Shown: positions 15,369 through 24,062 of the stretch, one piece after another
Layout of the letters: each line of letters begins with the position of its first letter
Position numbering within the stretch: position 1 is the first letter of the stretch
NCBI GenBank assembly: GCA_037446725.1
Contig: JBBIIC010000005.1
Location: forward strand, 1 to 64,000
Length of the DNA: 64,000 nucleotides
From: JBBIIC01 sp037446725
Lineage (GTDB): Bacteria > Actinomycetota > Coriobacteriia > Anaerosomatales > SLCP01
Reading direction: 5' to 3'
The notes under the pieces: generated by a model
Told to the model about the DNA's origin: nothing
The model's input: only the letters and a program-made list of their open reading frames with translations
The model's database searches: none
Translations under genes and position numbers: made by a program

Positions 15369-16067
15369 TCAGCCTCCGGAGCCTGCGTCAGCGCCGGAGC
15401 GGTCGACAGAGACCACGCCGCCGGGGACGAACTCACGGAAGACGTCCTCGGGATCCGGGCACACGCCCGACATCACACGGTCGTACAGGTCGGAGGCCGC
15501 GATCGCCTCGAAGATCGGCTTGCGGACGGGTTCGCCGCCCGGCACGCGCTCGAGCACAAGGCAGCGCACCTGGCCGAGCAGGCGCACGTAGCACTCCCAC
15601 TCCTCGCCGTAGTGCTCCTCGAGCTCGCGACGGATCCGTTTGGCGACCACCGGGGCCGCACCGCCGGTCGAGATGGCGATCTGGAGCGGGCCACGCTTGA
15701 CGATCGACGGCACGATGAAGTTGCAGAGCTCGGGTACGTCCACCACGTTGACGAGGCATCCCTGACCCTCGGCTTCCTGGTAGACGGCCCGGTTGACCTC
15801 GGTCGAATCGGTCGCGCACACGACGACGAACGCCCCGGCGAGATCCCCGCGCACGTAGCCCCGCTGTTCGTGCTCGATGAGTCCCTGCGCGACGAGCGCG
15901 TCGATGCCCGGCGTGACGAGCGGGGCGACGCACACGACGTCGGCACCGTACTCGAGTAGGGTCGAGATCTTGCGCTCGGCGACCGAGCCTCCGCCGACCA
16001 CCACGGCCAGTCGCCCATGCAGATCGAGGAAGACCGGGTAGTAGGGGCTGGAGTACGAGTCGGTCAT
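15369..16067 (-). CDS. Precorrin-2 dehydrogenase / sirohydrochlorin ferrochelatase (Met8/CysG N-domain type)
   Basis: Converts precorrin-2 to sirohydrochlorin with NAD and may insert iron to form siroheme, linking CobA to AhbA/B. Motifs: YYPVFLDLHGRLAVVVGGG (Rossmann loop), SVAERKISTLLEYGADVVCVAP, CATDSTEVNRAVYQEA, NVVDVPELCNFIVPSIVKRG and ISTGGAAPVVAKRIR, all typical of the family. 232 aa. ATG 16067 begins 7 bases after the HemX-like stop. It lies in the ccm-side operon rather than with the hem/ahb genes, but completes their pathway. Confidence 0.92.
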   Translation of the reverse strand: MTDSYSSPYYPVFLDLHGRLAVVVGGGSVAERKISTLLEYGADVVCVAPLVTPGIDALVAQGLIEHEQRGYVRGDLAGAFVVVCATDSTEVNRAVYQEAEGQGCLVNVVDVPELCNFIVPSIVKRGPLQIAISTGGAAPVVAKRIRRELEEHYGEEWECYVRLLGQVRCLVLERVPGGEPVRKPIFEAIAASDLYDRVMSGVCPDPEDVFREFVPGGVVSVDRSGADAGSGG

Positions 16068-16074
16068 CCGCCGA

Positions 16075-16914
16075 TCACAGCCCGAAGACGTGGAAGCCGG
16101 TCGGCAGCGTGCGCGCGAGAACGGCGAGCACGATGACCGCCACCAGGCCCACCAGGGCCAGCCGCGCGAGCACGGTGGCCGATGCGTTCCTGCGGTAGTA
16201 CAACAACAGATAGCTGCCGAAGATGAACCACACAACGCCCGACATCATGACCCGGGGGTCGAACCACCAGTTAAGGTCGAACTCGATGGCTCGCACGATG
16301 CCGAGCAGCATGCCCGCTGTGTAGAGCGGGTAGGCGAGCATGATGGCGCGCCGCGCGATCATCTGGGTCTGGGTGAGCGAAGGCAGCCGCTTCATGAGCG
16401 CTGAGGATTTGTGCTTCTTGAGCTGCGCACCCTGGATGAGGTAGACGCCCGAGGCGACCGCACCCACGGCGAATCCCGCGTTCGCGATCATGATGATGGC
16501 GACGTGCATCGCCACACGCCAGCTGTCGAGCTGCTCGAGCGCCGCCGAACTCAGCTCGAAGCTCTCGGAATCCGCGAGAATCTGGCCGAGTGCCATCGCG
16601 ACGAACGCCAGAGGCACGAGCACGATCCCGTAGAGCTTCAGCTTCACGAGGTGCTCGACGATGAAGTAGATGAGGATGAGCGTCCAGGCTGCGAGAGAGA
16701 GCGAGTTGAACGGACCGGTGATCGGCGTCTCTCCTGTGGCGGCCCAGTGCAGCCCGATCGACGCGGTATGCAGCAGGAATCCGGCGCCGGTGGCAAACGT
16801 CGCGTACCACGAGAAAACCGGACGTTTCGTGACGAAGTTGTATGCGTACAGTACGGTCGCGACGAGGTAGAGCGCCATCGCGAACCAGTAACAGACGATC
16901 GCTGCCTGCTCCAC
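16075..16914 (-). CDS. HemX/CcsA-family cytochrome c assembly membrane protein
   Basis: Polytopic protein (279 aa, about eight hydrophobic segments) of the cytochrome_C_asm family. Conserved histidines are in GFLLHTASIGLHW and WRVAMHVAIIMIANAG. The usual tryptophan-rich haem motif WGxYWxWDPKE is replaced by LNWWFDPRVMMSGVVW. That deviation, the size and the position next to siroheme/haem genes resemble HemX of Bacillus, which lies in the hemAXCDB operon and lowers HemA level. A CcsA/ResC role is less likely, because no ResB partner is present. GTG 16914 with GGGGG upstream. ccmD precedes it by 52 bases. Confidence 0.7.
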   Translation of the reverse strand: MEQAAIVCYWFAMALYLVATVLYAYNFVTKRPVFSWYATFATGAGFLLHTASIGLHWAATGETPITGPFNSLSLAAWTLILIYFIVEHLVKLKLYGIVLVPLAFVAMALGQILADSESFELSSAALEQLDSWRVAMHVAIIMIANAGFAVGAVASGVYLIQGAQLKKHKSSALMKRLPSLTQTQMIARRAIMLAYPLYTAGMLLGIVRAIEFDLNWWFDPRVMMSGVVWFIFGSYLLLYYRRNASATVLARLALVGLVAVIVLAVLARTLPTGFHVFGL

Positions 16915-16966
16915 TCTCTACCCCCTCTCGCCTTGTCGGCGGCTCCTGACCGTGCCTGCCGTCACC

Positions 16967-17155
16967 CTACGCGCCGGCGTTGCGGCGCTCGAGCGCCTCT
17001 TCGAGCACGATCATCTCTTTCTCGATGCGCCCCACACGACTGTATGCCATGCCGATGTAGACGACCAGCGCAAGCCAGAGCAGGGCGTAGGCGCCGGCGA
17101 CGTACGGGAGCGACGGGACGACGAGCGCGTAGATCTCAGCAAGTACCGGGTCCAT
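16967..17155 (-). CDS. ccmD: CcmD-like small membrane protein
   Basis: 62-aa protein with one transmembrane helix (VAGAYALLWLALVVYIGMAY, about residues 18-38) and a charged helical tail (RVGRIEKEMIVLEEALERR). Size, topology and position directly after ccmC are those of CcmD, which stabilises the CcmABC complex and releases holo-CcmE. Sequence conservation in this family is low, so context carries the call. ATG 17155 has AAGGAGG 6 bases upstream; a longer frame begins inside ccmC and is discarded. Confidence 0.75.
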   Translation of the reverse strand: MDPVLAEIYALVVPSLPYVAGAYALLWLALVVYIGMAYSRVGRIEKEMIVLEEALERRNAGA

Positions 17156-17174
17156 GGATGTCCTCCTTGTGGCT

Positions 17175-17891
17175 TCAGCCCTCGAGTGAGGCCTTGAGGG
17201 CCTCGAGGCGGTCGTGAACGAGCTCCTCGCGCATGCGCGTTTGGAAGATGGCATAGGCGATCATGAGCATTCCGAACATCCCGATCAGGAACGCAGCGAG
17301 CTGCGAGCCCGTGAGCCCGCCGCCGGCCCTCAGCACAACGGGATGGACCGACGACGGGATGATGCGCGTGATCGCGAACGAGATCGGCGCATCGATGAAC
17401 GCGATGATGCCGAAGACTGCGGCGTAGGTCGCACGGCGCTCCTCGTCCTCGATCGAGTTGCGTAGCACGAAGTAGGCGATGACGAGCAGCGTCATGATGA
17501 AGTACGTGGTCAGCCTCGGCTCCCAGACCCACCAGCGGCCCCATTCGAAGCGGGTCCACAGGATACCCGTCGCCATCGTCATGATGACGAACAGGAGCGT
17601 CACCTCGGTCGCGATGCGCGCCCGCGTGTCGTACTGCTTGTCCTTGGTCATCAGGAAGCGCACACCGTAGTAGGCGGTGAAGAAGAACACGAGGAAGCTC
17701 GAGATGGCGACCGGCACGTGGAAGTAGAATATCTTCTGGGAGAAGAGCGGCTGATAGCCGAGTATCCGGCCCGCCTCGTTCGTGATGGCGGGGCCGAGCA
17801 CCGGCGGGGTGAAGAAGAAGGCCATGATGAATCCGGCCGTGGTCAACAGACCGCCGAGCACCAGCAGGACCGGTACGAGGTACTTTTTCAC
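17175..17891 (-). CDS. ccmC: Haem exporter/chaperone CcmC
   Basis: Membrane protein of the CcmABCD release complex that loads haem onto CcmE. 238 aa with six hydrophobic helices. The tryptophan-rich motif WGRWWVWEPRLT is present, flanked by the two periplasmic histidines expected to ligate haem (FYFHVPVAISS and SVHPVVLRAGG). GTG 17891, with GGAGGT 10 bases upstream. ccmB ends 42 bases before it. Confidence 0.92.
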   Translation of the reverse strand: MKKYLVPVLLVLGGLLTTAGFIMAFFFTPPVLGPAITNEAGRILGYQPLFSQKIFYFHVPVAISSFLVFFFTAYYGVRFLMTKDKQYDTRARIATEVTLLFVIMTMATGILWTRFEWGRWWVWEPRLTTYFIMTLLVIAYFVLRNSIEDEERRATYAAVFGIIAFIDAPISFAITRIIPSSVHPVVLRAGGGLTGSQLAAFLIGMFGMLMIAYAIFQTRMREELVHDRLEALKASLEG

Positions 17892-17932
17892 CGTTGTGTC
17901 TACCTCCAGCCTCGGGCCGCGCGTCCTCTGAT

Positions 17933-18646
17933 CTACGCTCCGACGATGAACTCGTAGAGCGCGAAGGACGCCAGCAGCATTATCGCATCGAACGCGGCCA
18001 TCATGCCCATGCCCGTCCAGAACTGCTGGACGGACCCATCTCCGCCGAGGATGGCGGCGCTCGTTGCCGAGACTGCCGCGAGCAAGAGCGGGTACATGAG
18101 CGGGACGAACAGGACGGCGAGCACGAAGTCCTTGCCCTTAGTGTTCACGGACATAGTGGCGAGCAGCGTACCCACCCCCGCGATGCCCACTGCACCGGCG
18201 ATCAGTGCGAGCGGGATCATCCACCACTCGCCGGCATAGCTGCCTTCCTGCAGGAAGAGGAAGGCGAACACCGGGATGGTAAGCACCTGGACGATGAGCA
18301 GGAAGATCAGATTGCCGACGGCCTTCGAGAAGAAGATCACCGGCCGGTCGACCGGGGAGAGCAGCAGCGCCTCGAGGCAGCCCTGGTCCTTTTCGTGCAC
18401 GAGCGAGCGGTTCAGGCCGAGCATCGACGTGAAGACGAACGCGAGCCACAGCAGGCCGGCGGCTATGTTGCGAGGATCGAACGCACTGCCCGACTGGGAG
18501 AGGGCGACCTGGTAGATGACCATTGTGAGCAGCGCGTAGATGCCCATCGAGGTGATCATCTCCTTGGTGCGCAGCTCCATGACGATGTCCTTGCGAAGGA
18601 TCGCCCTGAACTGCCTCAAACTCAGCCCCGTCGCCTCGCCAGCCAC
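17933..18646 (-). CDS. ccmB: Haem exporter membrane subunit CcmB
   Basis: Six-helix permease subunit of the CcmAB transporter, 237 aa. The N-terminus LRQFRAILRKDIVMELRTKE and the HEKDQGCLEALLLSPVDR loop are typical of CcmB. Energy from CcmA is used to release haem-loaded CcmE from CcmC. GTG 18646 starts immediately after the ccmA stop (TAG-GTG), so the two are translationally coupled. Confidence 0.92.
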   Translation of the reverse strand: MAGEATGLSLRQFRAILRKDIVMELRTKEMITSMGIYALLTMVIYQVALSQSGSAFDPRNIAAGLLWLAFVFTSMLGLNRSLVHEKDQGCLEALLLSPVDRPVIFFSKAVGNLIFLLIVQVLTIPVFAFLFLQEGSYAGEWWMIPLALIAGAVGIAGVGTLLATMSVNTKGKDFVLAVLFVPLMYPLLLAAVSATSAAILGGDGSVQQFWTGMGMMAAFDAIMLLASFALYEFIVGA

Positions 18647-19378
18647 CTATGCCACCCCCAGCCCCACGGTCGCTCGGTAGGTCGCGGCGAACTCGGTCTC
18701 GTCAATCTCCGCGCGCGGCGCCGAGAGCACCACCTTGCCCCTCGCGAGGATCAGCGCGTGGCTGCACAGTGTCAGCCCCTTCGTGAGGTCGTGGCTGATC
18801 ATGACGAACGTGTGGTCTGCGCGGATCTGAGCGATAAGGTTATCGAGTATCTCGACCGCATGCGGGTCGAGGCCCGAGTACGGCTCGTCGAGGAAGAGCA
18901 CCTGCGGGCGGTGCAACAGCGCCCGCGCGATCGAGAGGCGCTGCAGCATGCCGCGCGAGAACGTGCGCACGAGATCGAGGCGACGATGGTCGAGCTCGAC
19001 CGCGGACAGCAGCTCGCGAACGCGCGCCTTCGCGTCGGGGACCCCGTACATGTCCGCGAAGAACTCGAGGTTCTCCTCGGCCGAGAGGTCGGGATAGAGG
19101 AGCGGGTTATGGCTGATGAGCCCGATGCGGCTGCGCAGTTCGACCGCGTCGGCGACGACGTTAAACCCGCTCACCTTCGCGGTGCCCCTCGAGGGCGCGG
19201 TAAGCGTGGTGAGCACCTTGACGAGCGTCGTCTTGCCCGCGCCGTTGGGGCCGAAGATCGAGAGGAACGCCCCGGCCGGCAGGTCGAAACTGACCCCGTC
19301 AAGCGCCTTGCGCACGCCGAAGACCCGGGTCAGGTCCCGGACTTCGACGGCGAACTCATTGGAAGTGGCCTCGGCCAT
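18647..19378 (-). CDS. ccmA: ABC transporter ATPase CcmA
   Basis: ATPase subunit of CcmAB. Walker A GPNGAGKTT, ABC signature FSRGMLQRLSIARAL, Walker B VLFLDEPYSGLD and switch histidine in VMISHD are all intact. 243 aa from ATG 19378; an upstream TTG (19384) would add two residues. No clear ribosome site, and the gene starts 10 bases after the ccmF stop, so re-initiation is likely. Confidence 0.93.
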   Translation of the reverse strand: MAEATSNEFAVEVRDLTRVFGVRKALDGVSFDLPAGAFLSIFGPNGAGKTTLVKVLTTLTAPSRGTAKVSGFNVVADAVELRSRIGLISHNPLLYPDLSAEENLEFFADMYGVPDAKARVRELLSAVELDHRRLDLVRTFSRGMLQRLSIARALLHRPQVLFLDEPYSGLDPHAVEILDNLIAQIRADHTFVMISHDLTKGLTLCSHALILARGKVVLSAPRAEIDETEFAATYRATVGLGVA

Positions 19379-19388
19379 CGACAAGCCG

Positions 19389-21437
19389 TCAGGCCGCTGC
19401 GGGGAGCTTGCGTCGCGGCCACATCGCGATGCTGGTTCCGATGATCGTCACGCCGAACCCGAACCACACCCAGCTGATGAGCGGATTGATCTTCACGTTC
19501 ATCTGGATCTCGCCCGCCTCGTTGAAGCCCTCGAAGACCACGAAGACGTCGCGAAGTAGCTCGACGATAACGTACACGTGAAGTCGTGTCTGGTCCTGCT
19601 TGAAGTAGCGGACCTGGCCGGGCGCAGCCGTGCCGACGGGGCGCCCATCCCGGGAGACATCGAAGTGCAGCGTGCTGACCACATCGTTATTGGGCAGCGT
19701 CCGCTCCTCCGAGCCGGTGAAGACGAAGTCATAACCGCCGACCTCGAACTCGGCGCCGGGTTCGGACGGGATGCTGATGCGTACGTCCTTCACGAACATG
19801 GATGACCCGACGAGACCGATGACGATAATCCCCATGCCGAGGTGCGTCAGGTAGCCGCCCGACTGGGTGCGGGCCTTGAAGATGAGATTGCCGAGTGCCT
19901 TGAAGAAGCCTTCCTCCTTGGCAAGAGCCCGCCTCTGGGCACCCACGATGAACAGGTAAACGGAAACGGTGATGGCCAGCGCGCCGACAGCGAACCCGAT
20001 CAGGGCCTCCCACGTGTGGGTCACCGAGGTCAGCACGTTCGCGTTCGGGTTCGAGAACAGATGGATGGGCCAGAGCACGGTCCACCACAGGTACGCCAGT
20101 GCCGCGGTGACGGCGCCCGCGGCGATCAGTGGCCACTTGATTTTCGGCCAGAACACCGAACCGTCGGTCTTGCGCCACGCGAGCAGCGGGCACACCGCCA
20201 TGATGAAGACGTACAGGATGCCAACCGGCCGCGCGATGGCGTCGTACGTGGCCGGCCCGTACGTCTTTCCGCCGAACGCGGGCGAGAGAGTCAGCGCAGC
20301 GATCACGACAGCCGCGACGAGCATGAGCACGTTATTGAAGTAGTACGAGGACTCCTTCGAGGTCAGGCTGTCGAACTCGTCGGCGCCCTTGAACGACTCG
20401 CTGCGGTAGGTGATGCCCACGAGACCGACGAGCATCGAGCCCACCATCATGGCGAGGAACCACCAGAACGACAACTCATCCTGCTGGAACGCATGGACCG
20501 ACTGGACGACACCCGAGCGGACGATGAACGTACCAAGGAGCACCCCGACAAAGCAGATGACCGAGAGCATGACGGCCCATTTCTTGAAACCGCCGCGTCG
20601 CCGGTACACGGTGAACGAGTGAAGCAGGGCGACACCCGTCAGCCACGGGATGAACGAAGCATTCTCGACCGGGTCCCAGGCCCAGTATCCACCCCATCCG
20701 AGCACGACGTAGGCCCAGACGGCACCGAGTCCGTTGCCAAGACCCAGGAAGAGCCAGGCGAACACGGTGATGCGGTCGACGATCTCGACCCAGAGCTTGG
20801 AGGAGTCATTGACGATGAGCGCGCCGATCGCGAAAGCGAAGGGAACGGCGAAACCCGCGTAGCCCACGAAGAGCGTGGGTGGGTGCAGTGTCATCGCCCA
20901 GTGCTGGAGCAGAGGGTTCATGCCTCCGCGGATGAGCAACTCACCACCGGGGCCGATCCAGGACTCGGGGGACAGCTTGAACGGGTTGTTGAGCGGGATG
21001 AACAGTGCGACCAGGAAGAACACCTGCACGAAGTTGAGTACCGCGAGCGACATGTTGGAGACTTCGTCGGTGACCGACATGCGCTTGTAGGCAACATAGG
21101 CCGCGAACATCGACAGCAGCCAGGCCCAGAAGAGGAGCGAGCCCTCTCTTCCCGCCCACACGGCGGCGAGCTTGTAGACCCACGCGAGCGCCGAGACGTC
21201 GGTGGAGTGGTGCATCGCGACGTACTCGAGCCGGAAATCCTCGCTGACGAAAGCCGCAGTCAGGACCGCGATGCTCGAGGTGACGCCGACAAGCACGCCA
21301 TACGTAGCGAGGTAGCCGATGTTGGTGAGGCCCTCGCCTTCCTTGGCGCCCATCTTGCGGCCCCACACGAGCGCGGCAATCGAGACGAACGCCGCAACGA
21401 GAGCAACACCCATGAACAGGTTGCCGAGATTGGCCAT
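19389..21437 (-). CDS. ccmF: Cytochrome c haem lyase subunit CcmF
   Basis: Large membrane protein (682 aa, about 15 helices) that takes haem from CcmE and attaches it to apocytochromes. It carries the haem-handling motif WGGYWAWDPVENASFIPWL and conserved histidines in MTLHPPTLFVGYAG, ALLHSFTVYR and YLTHLGMG. ATG 21437 (GGAG 9 bases upstream) is preferred over in-frame GTG 21452. In this operon it must work without CcmH/CcmI, which are absent. Confidence 0.95.
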   Translation of the reverse strand: MANLGNLFMGVALVAAFVSIAALVWGRKMGAKEGEGLTNIGYLATYGVLVGVTSSIAVLTAAFVSEDFRLEYVAMHHSTDVSALAWVYKLAAVWAGREGSLLFWAWLLSMFAAYVAYKRMSVTDEVSNMSLAVLNFVQVFFLVALFIPLNNPFKLSPESWIGPGGELLIRGGMNPLLQHWAMTLHPPTLFVGYAGFAVPFAFAIGALIVNDSSKLWVEIVDRITVFAWLFLGLGNGLGAVWAYVVLGWGGYWAWDPVENASFIPWLTGVALLHSFTVYRRRGGFKKWAVMLSVICFVGVLLGTFIVRSGVVQSVHAFQQDELSFWWFLAMMVGSMLVGLVGITYRSESFKGADEFDSLTSKESSYYFNNVLMLVAAVVIAALTLSPAFGGKTYGPATYDAIARPVGILYVFIMAVCPLLAWRKTDGSVFWPKIKWPLIAAGAVTAALAYLWWTVLWPIHLFSNPNANVLTSVTHTWEALIGFAVGALAITVSVYLFIVGAQRRALAKEEGFFKALGNLIFKARTQSGGYLTHLGMGIIVIGLVGSSMFVKDVRISIPSEPGAEFEVGGYDFVFTGSEERTLPNNDVVSTLHFDVSRDGRPVGTAAPGQVRYFKQDQTRLHVYVIVELLRDVFVVFEGFNEAGEIQMNVKINPLISWVWFGFGVTIIGTSIAMWPRRKLPAAA

Positions 21438-21528
21438 GCGCTTCCACTCCACTTCCGCCCTGCCTCACGGGCGCGCCCGGGGCACTTGCAGGTCGAAGGC
21501 GCCCCGGAGGGGGCGCCCCTTCACTCGC

Positions 21529-22206
21529 TTACTGCTCGGTATCGGAGAGCGAGACGCTCACGGCATCGAAGACGCCCTGCTCGTCGAGGAGGCCGCCGAG
21601 AACGACCTGGGAACCGTCGGCCATGCCTTCTGGCAGGGCTCCGTCGTAGAACACGTTCACCGAGGGGCTTCCGCCCTCGTCGGTGATCACGAAGCGGGTC
21701 GCGCCGCCCGGCGGCACGATGGAGCCGCTCGCCACGAAGCCGGTCACACGAACCGACTTGCCGATGACCCCGTCGCCCTCGGCGAGCAGGTCGGCGATGG
21801 TGAGCGCGCCGGTCGCGGACTCATACTTGGACGGGCACTTGGTGATCATGTCCTCGGACTCGAGCACGCCGTCGGAGTTGACTGTGCCCGTGATGATGGC
21901 CGTGACCTCGTCGCCGAAGGTGCTCGGCACGCCGCCGTAGTAGACGACCGAGATCTGCGGCCCTTCGGTCGCACCCTCGTCACGGATGTCGAACTTCATC
22001 GGGCTCGACTTCTTGTCCCAGGACCCCGGGACGACGGTACCCGTCACGCGGACGCGCTCGCCGGCGGCCTCCGGGTCCCCGACAACGTCGCTGACGCTGC
22101 GGGAGTATGAGCCGTCCCCGGCGCCTACGCCCACGACGATGGCGACGACGGAGATCAGGATGATGGCGGTCACACCGATGAGGCGCATCCTGGCCCGTTT
22201 GTTCAC
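21529..22206 (-). CDS. ccmE: CcmE haem chaperone, CxxxY type, with a second OB-like domain
   Basis: Periplasmic haem chaperone anchored by an N-terminal helix (residues 8-28). Residues about 34-125 form the CcmE OB fold (RVRVTGTVVPGS, MKFDIRDEG, DEVTAIITGTV). The haem-binding site is KCPSKYES with Cys124 and Tyr128, the CxxxY variant known from archaea and Desulfovibrio, not the usual HxxxY. Residues about 131-225 look like a second OB domain (GKSVRVTGFVASG, TRFVITDEGG, GSQVVLGG) without the haem motif. 225 aa against about 150 usual. GTG 22206 with AAAGGAG 8 bases upstream. First gene of the ccm operon. Confidence 0.85.
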   Translation of the reverse strand: MNKRARMRLIGVTAIILISVVAIVVGVGAGDGSYSRSVSDVVGDPEAAGERVRVTGTVVPGSWDKKSSPMKFDIRDEGATEGPQISVVYYGGVPSTFGDEVTAIITGTVNSDGVLESEDMITKCPSKYESATGALTIADLLAEGDGVIGKSVRVTGFVASGSIVPPGGATRFVITDEGGSPSVNVFYDGALPEGMADGSQVVLGGLLDEQGVFDAVSVSLSDTEQ

Positions 22207-22409
22207 ATACACCACTCCTTTGCCCGAGGGCGCCGCTCGGGGCCCACTCCCGCCTTCACCGGGCATGCTCGCACCGGTATCCGGACGTGGGAGTACACCG
22301 CTCCGAACGTCTGCCTGCCTGAACAGCCATTAATATTACCACCCGGGACGGCGCACCACAATCGCGAAGACCGCGCCTCCCGGCAGCCGGAACAGAGCAA
22401 GCGGGGTGC
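22207..22409 (-). promoter_or_regulatory. ccm operon upstream region with promoter
   Basis: On the minus strand TTGTGG (22361-22356) and TAATAT (22338-22333) are 17 bases apart and are the best promoter in this gap; TAATAT stands out in AT content. The leader of about 120 bases contains a 6-bp hairpin (CCCGAG / CTCGGG) ending just before the AAAGGAG of ccmE. No terminator for the upstream gene is obvious. Confidence 0.4.
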
Positions 22410-23372
22410 CTAGTTGATCGCCGGGTTCGCCGTTTCCTGCCGGACCTCACGCCCGCCTTCGCGCTGCAGCCACTGGACGTCGGGCGCGAAGCCCACCCGA
22501 TCGAGCAGGCGCAGGTACTCCGTGGCGTCGAGCTCTCCCGGTGCCCCCGCGAGCGCTACGAGCGCCGCCTCGATCACGTTCGTGCCGAACGAGCGCCCGC
22601 CGAGTCGCGGTGTCGTAGTCACGAGCAGCTCGACTCCGCGCCCGCGCATGTCCTCGACGTCGGCGGCGGTCGTGGTGTTGGTGACGACCCACTTGCCCGA
22701 CATATCCGGAGGCATGAACTTGCGGACGTACTGGTAGTCACCCGCGATCACGTCGAACTGCTCGTAGAGGCGCGCCCGCTCCGCGGACGGGGGCTTGTCC
22801 TGCTGGGAACCGGTCGGGTAAAGCCAGGTGAACGGCAGCTGTACCACCACGGGCGCGAGCACCCGGATGAGCAGGTCGAGCGAGCGCTTGCCGCGGATGA
22901 GAACGGGCACCCCAAGCGCATACAGAAGGTCACCGTATCGCAGGTCGCAACCGGTCTCGATCAACCCCTCGGCCAAGCCGTACCGATCGACCGCCGCCGT
23001 CACGAGCGCCCGCTTGCCCGCAAGTTCCAGCCCCAGCTCGTCGCGGACGAAGCGTACCGTCGCGTGCTCGAGCGGGCCTTTGAGCGCCGCCCCGCAGACG
23101 AGAGGCGTCCGGCGGACCGCGCGGGCGAGCCTTCTGGCCGCACGGAAGTGATAGTCGTGACCGGCCGCCCGCAGGTACAGATCGATGCCGCCGAGGCTCA
23201 GCGCATCGACCGTGCCGTCGAGCTCGGCCAGACGGGCCTCCGCCCGGTCGAAATCGCCGTCCACGCCTTCACGGCGCAGCCTGAACCGCTCCCCGAGCAG
23301 GTCGATCTCGACCTCGTGATTCCGCGAGGACGAGCCGAGTGAGACGCTCACGACCTCTTTGATGGCGCCCAC
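22410..23372 (-). CDS. Conserved protein of the family annotated 'quinate 5-dehydrogenase'
   Basis: 320-aa soluble protein. The N-terminus VVSVSLGSSSRNHEVEIDLLG and the YPTGSQQDKPP, VIAGDYQYVRKFMPPDM and VTNTTTAADVEDM segments recall a family in anaerobic Firmicutes and Actinobacteria annotated as quinate 5-dehydrogenase. I see no Rossmann GxGxxG, so that activity is doubtful and the true function is open. It overlaps the end of the upstream HTH-regulator gene by 25 bases, a conserved pairing as far as I recall. GTG 23372 has its ribosome site immediately adjacent; GTG 23351 is an alternative. Confidence 0.6.
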   Translation of the reverse strand: MGAIKEVVSVSLGSSSRNHEVEIDLLGERFRLRREGVDGDFDRAEARLAELDGTVDALSLGGIDLYLRAAGHDYHFRAARRLARAVRRTPLVCGAALKGPLEHATVRFVRDELGLELAGKRALVTAAVDRYGLAEGLIETGCDLRYGDLLYALGVPVLIRGKRSLDLLIRVLAPVVVQLPFTWLYPTGSQQDKPPSAERARLYEQFDVIAGDYQYVRKFMPPDMSGKWVVTNTTTAADVEDMRGRGVELLVTTTPRLGGRSFGTNVIEAALVALAGAPGELDATEYLRLLDRVGFAPDVQWLQREGGREVRQETANPAIN

Positions 23373-23962
23373 CTCCCCGCACGCTCGGCCGCGTCGCGCA
23401 GCGCACGGCTCACCCGCCCGGTGCGGGGGCGAGCGGTCGAACCCGCGTGCACACCCTGCAGCACCTGCTCGAGCTCGGCCACGTCGACCGTGACGTCCTC
23501 GCGAAGCGGCGAATGGCCGAGCGGGATGCCGACGACCTCCTTGCCGAGGATCCGCTCCACGAGCTCGATGCGCCAGTCGCTCGCAAGCAGGATGACGACG
23601 TCGTAATCGCGCATGGTGGCAAGCGTCTCGAGCAGACGGTTGAAGACCTCCCCGCCCGAGGCGCCCTCGATGCTCTCCCGCTCGGCCTGGTTGAAGACAA
23701 GGACGAAGTCCAGCCCGTGCTCCTCGGCAAGCGCCCTGATCTGCTCAGCGTTAGCGACGGGGAAGCCCACGAGGGCGATGCGCGCACCACGGCGCACCTC
23801 GCCGAGCGACTCGAGGAAGGAGACGAACGAGCGCTGCACGCCGTGAGCTCGCGCGACCTCTTCTTGCGTGGCACCCGCCTCGCGGTCGGCCAGGATGTCG
23901 ACGAGCGCGTCGAAGAGCTTCTCCTGGCTTATGACCTTCTCGCCGATGCGGAAGAACCTCAC
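23348..23962 (-). CDS. HTH transcriptional regulator paired with the preceding-family gene
   Basis: 204 aa. Residues about 10-60 form a helix-turn-helix (AGATQEEVARAHGVQRSFVSFLESLGEVRRG), and residues 60-165 form an alpha/beta domain (ARIALVGFPVANAEQI, VILLASDWRIELVERILGKEVVGIPLG) that may sense a ligand. The C-terminal tail is basic. GTG 23962, GGAGG 8 bases upstream. It overlaps the downstream gene and has an imperfect palindrome at its own transcription start, which suggests autoregulation. Ligand unknown. Confidence 0.65.
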   Translation of the reverse strand: MRFFRIGEKVISQEKLFDALVDILADREAGATQEEVARAHGVQRSFVSFLESLGEVRRGARIALVGFPVANAEQIRALAEEHGLDFVLVFNQAERESIEGASGGEVFNRLLETLATMRDYDVVILLASDWRIELVERILGKEVVGIPLGHSPLREDVTVDVAELEQVLQGVHAGSTARPRTGRVSRALRDAAERAGRWAPSKRS

Positions 23963-23997
23963 GGGCAGACCTCCGGGACGGCTGTGTCACGCGGACG

Positions 23998-24030
23998 CGT
24001 GTGTACACGAATGTGCACACGGGGAGTATA
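23998..24030 (-). promoter_or_regulatory. Promoter -10 with overlapping 24-bp palindrome (candidate operator)
   Basis: A minus-strand TATACT (24030-24025) lies directly before an imperfect 24-bp palindrome (24021-23998) whose outer halves are CGTGTG / CACACG and whose interior holds GTGTACAC and GTGCAC. Transcription would start inside it. A bound dimer would block initiation, so this is a good candidate operator for the HTH regulator it precedes. No -35 of quality is visible. Confidence 0.45.
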
Positions 24031-24062
24031 GCGCGTCGGGCGCGCGCCTACGCATTCTCGCG

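Noticed and set aside
16075..16914. System II (ResB/ResC) cytochrome c maturation
   Set aside because: No ResB/CcsB partner, motif degenerate, and a complete ccmABCDEF set sits in the same operon.
19842..21686. 614-codon plus-strand open frame inside ccmF
   Set aside because: Antisense of a certain membrane protein gene; low-complexity charged translation.
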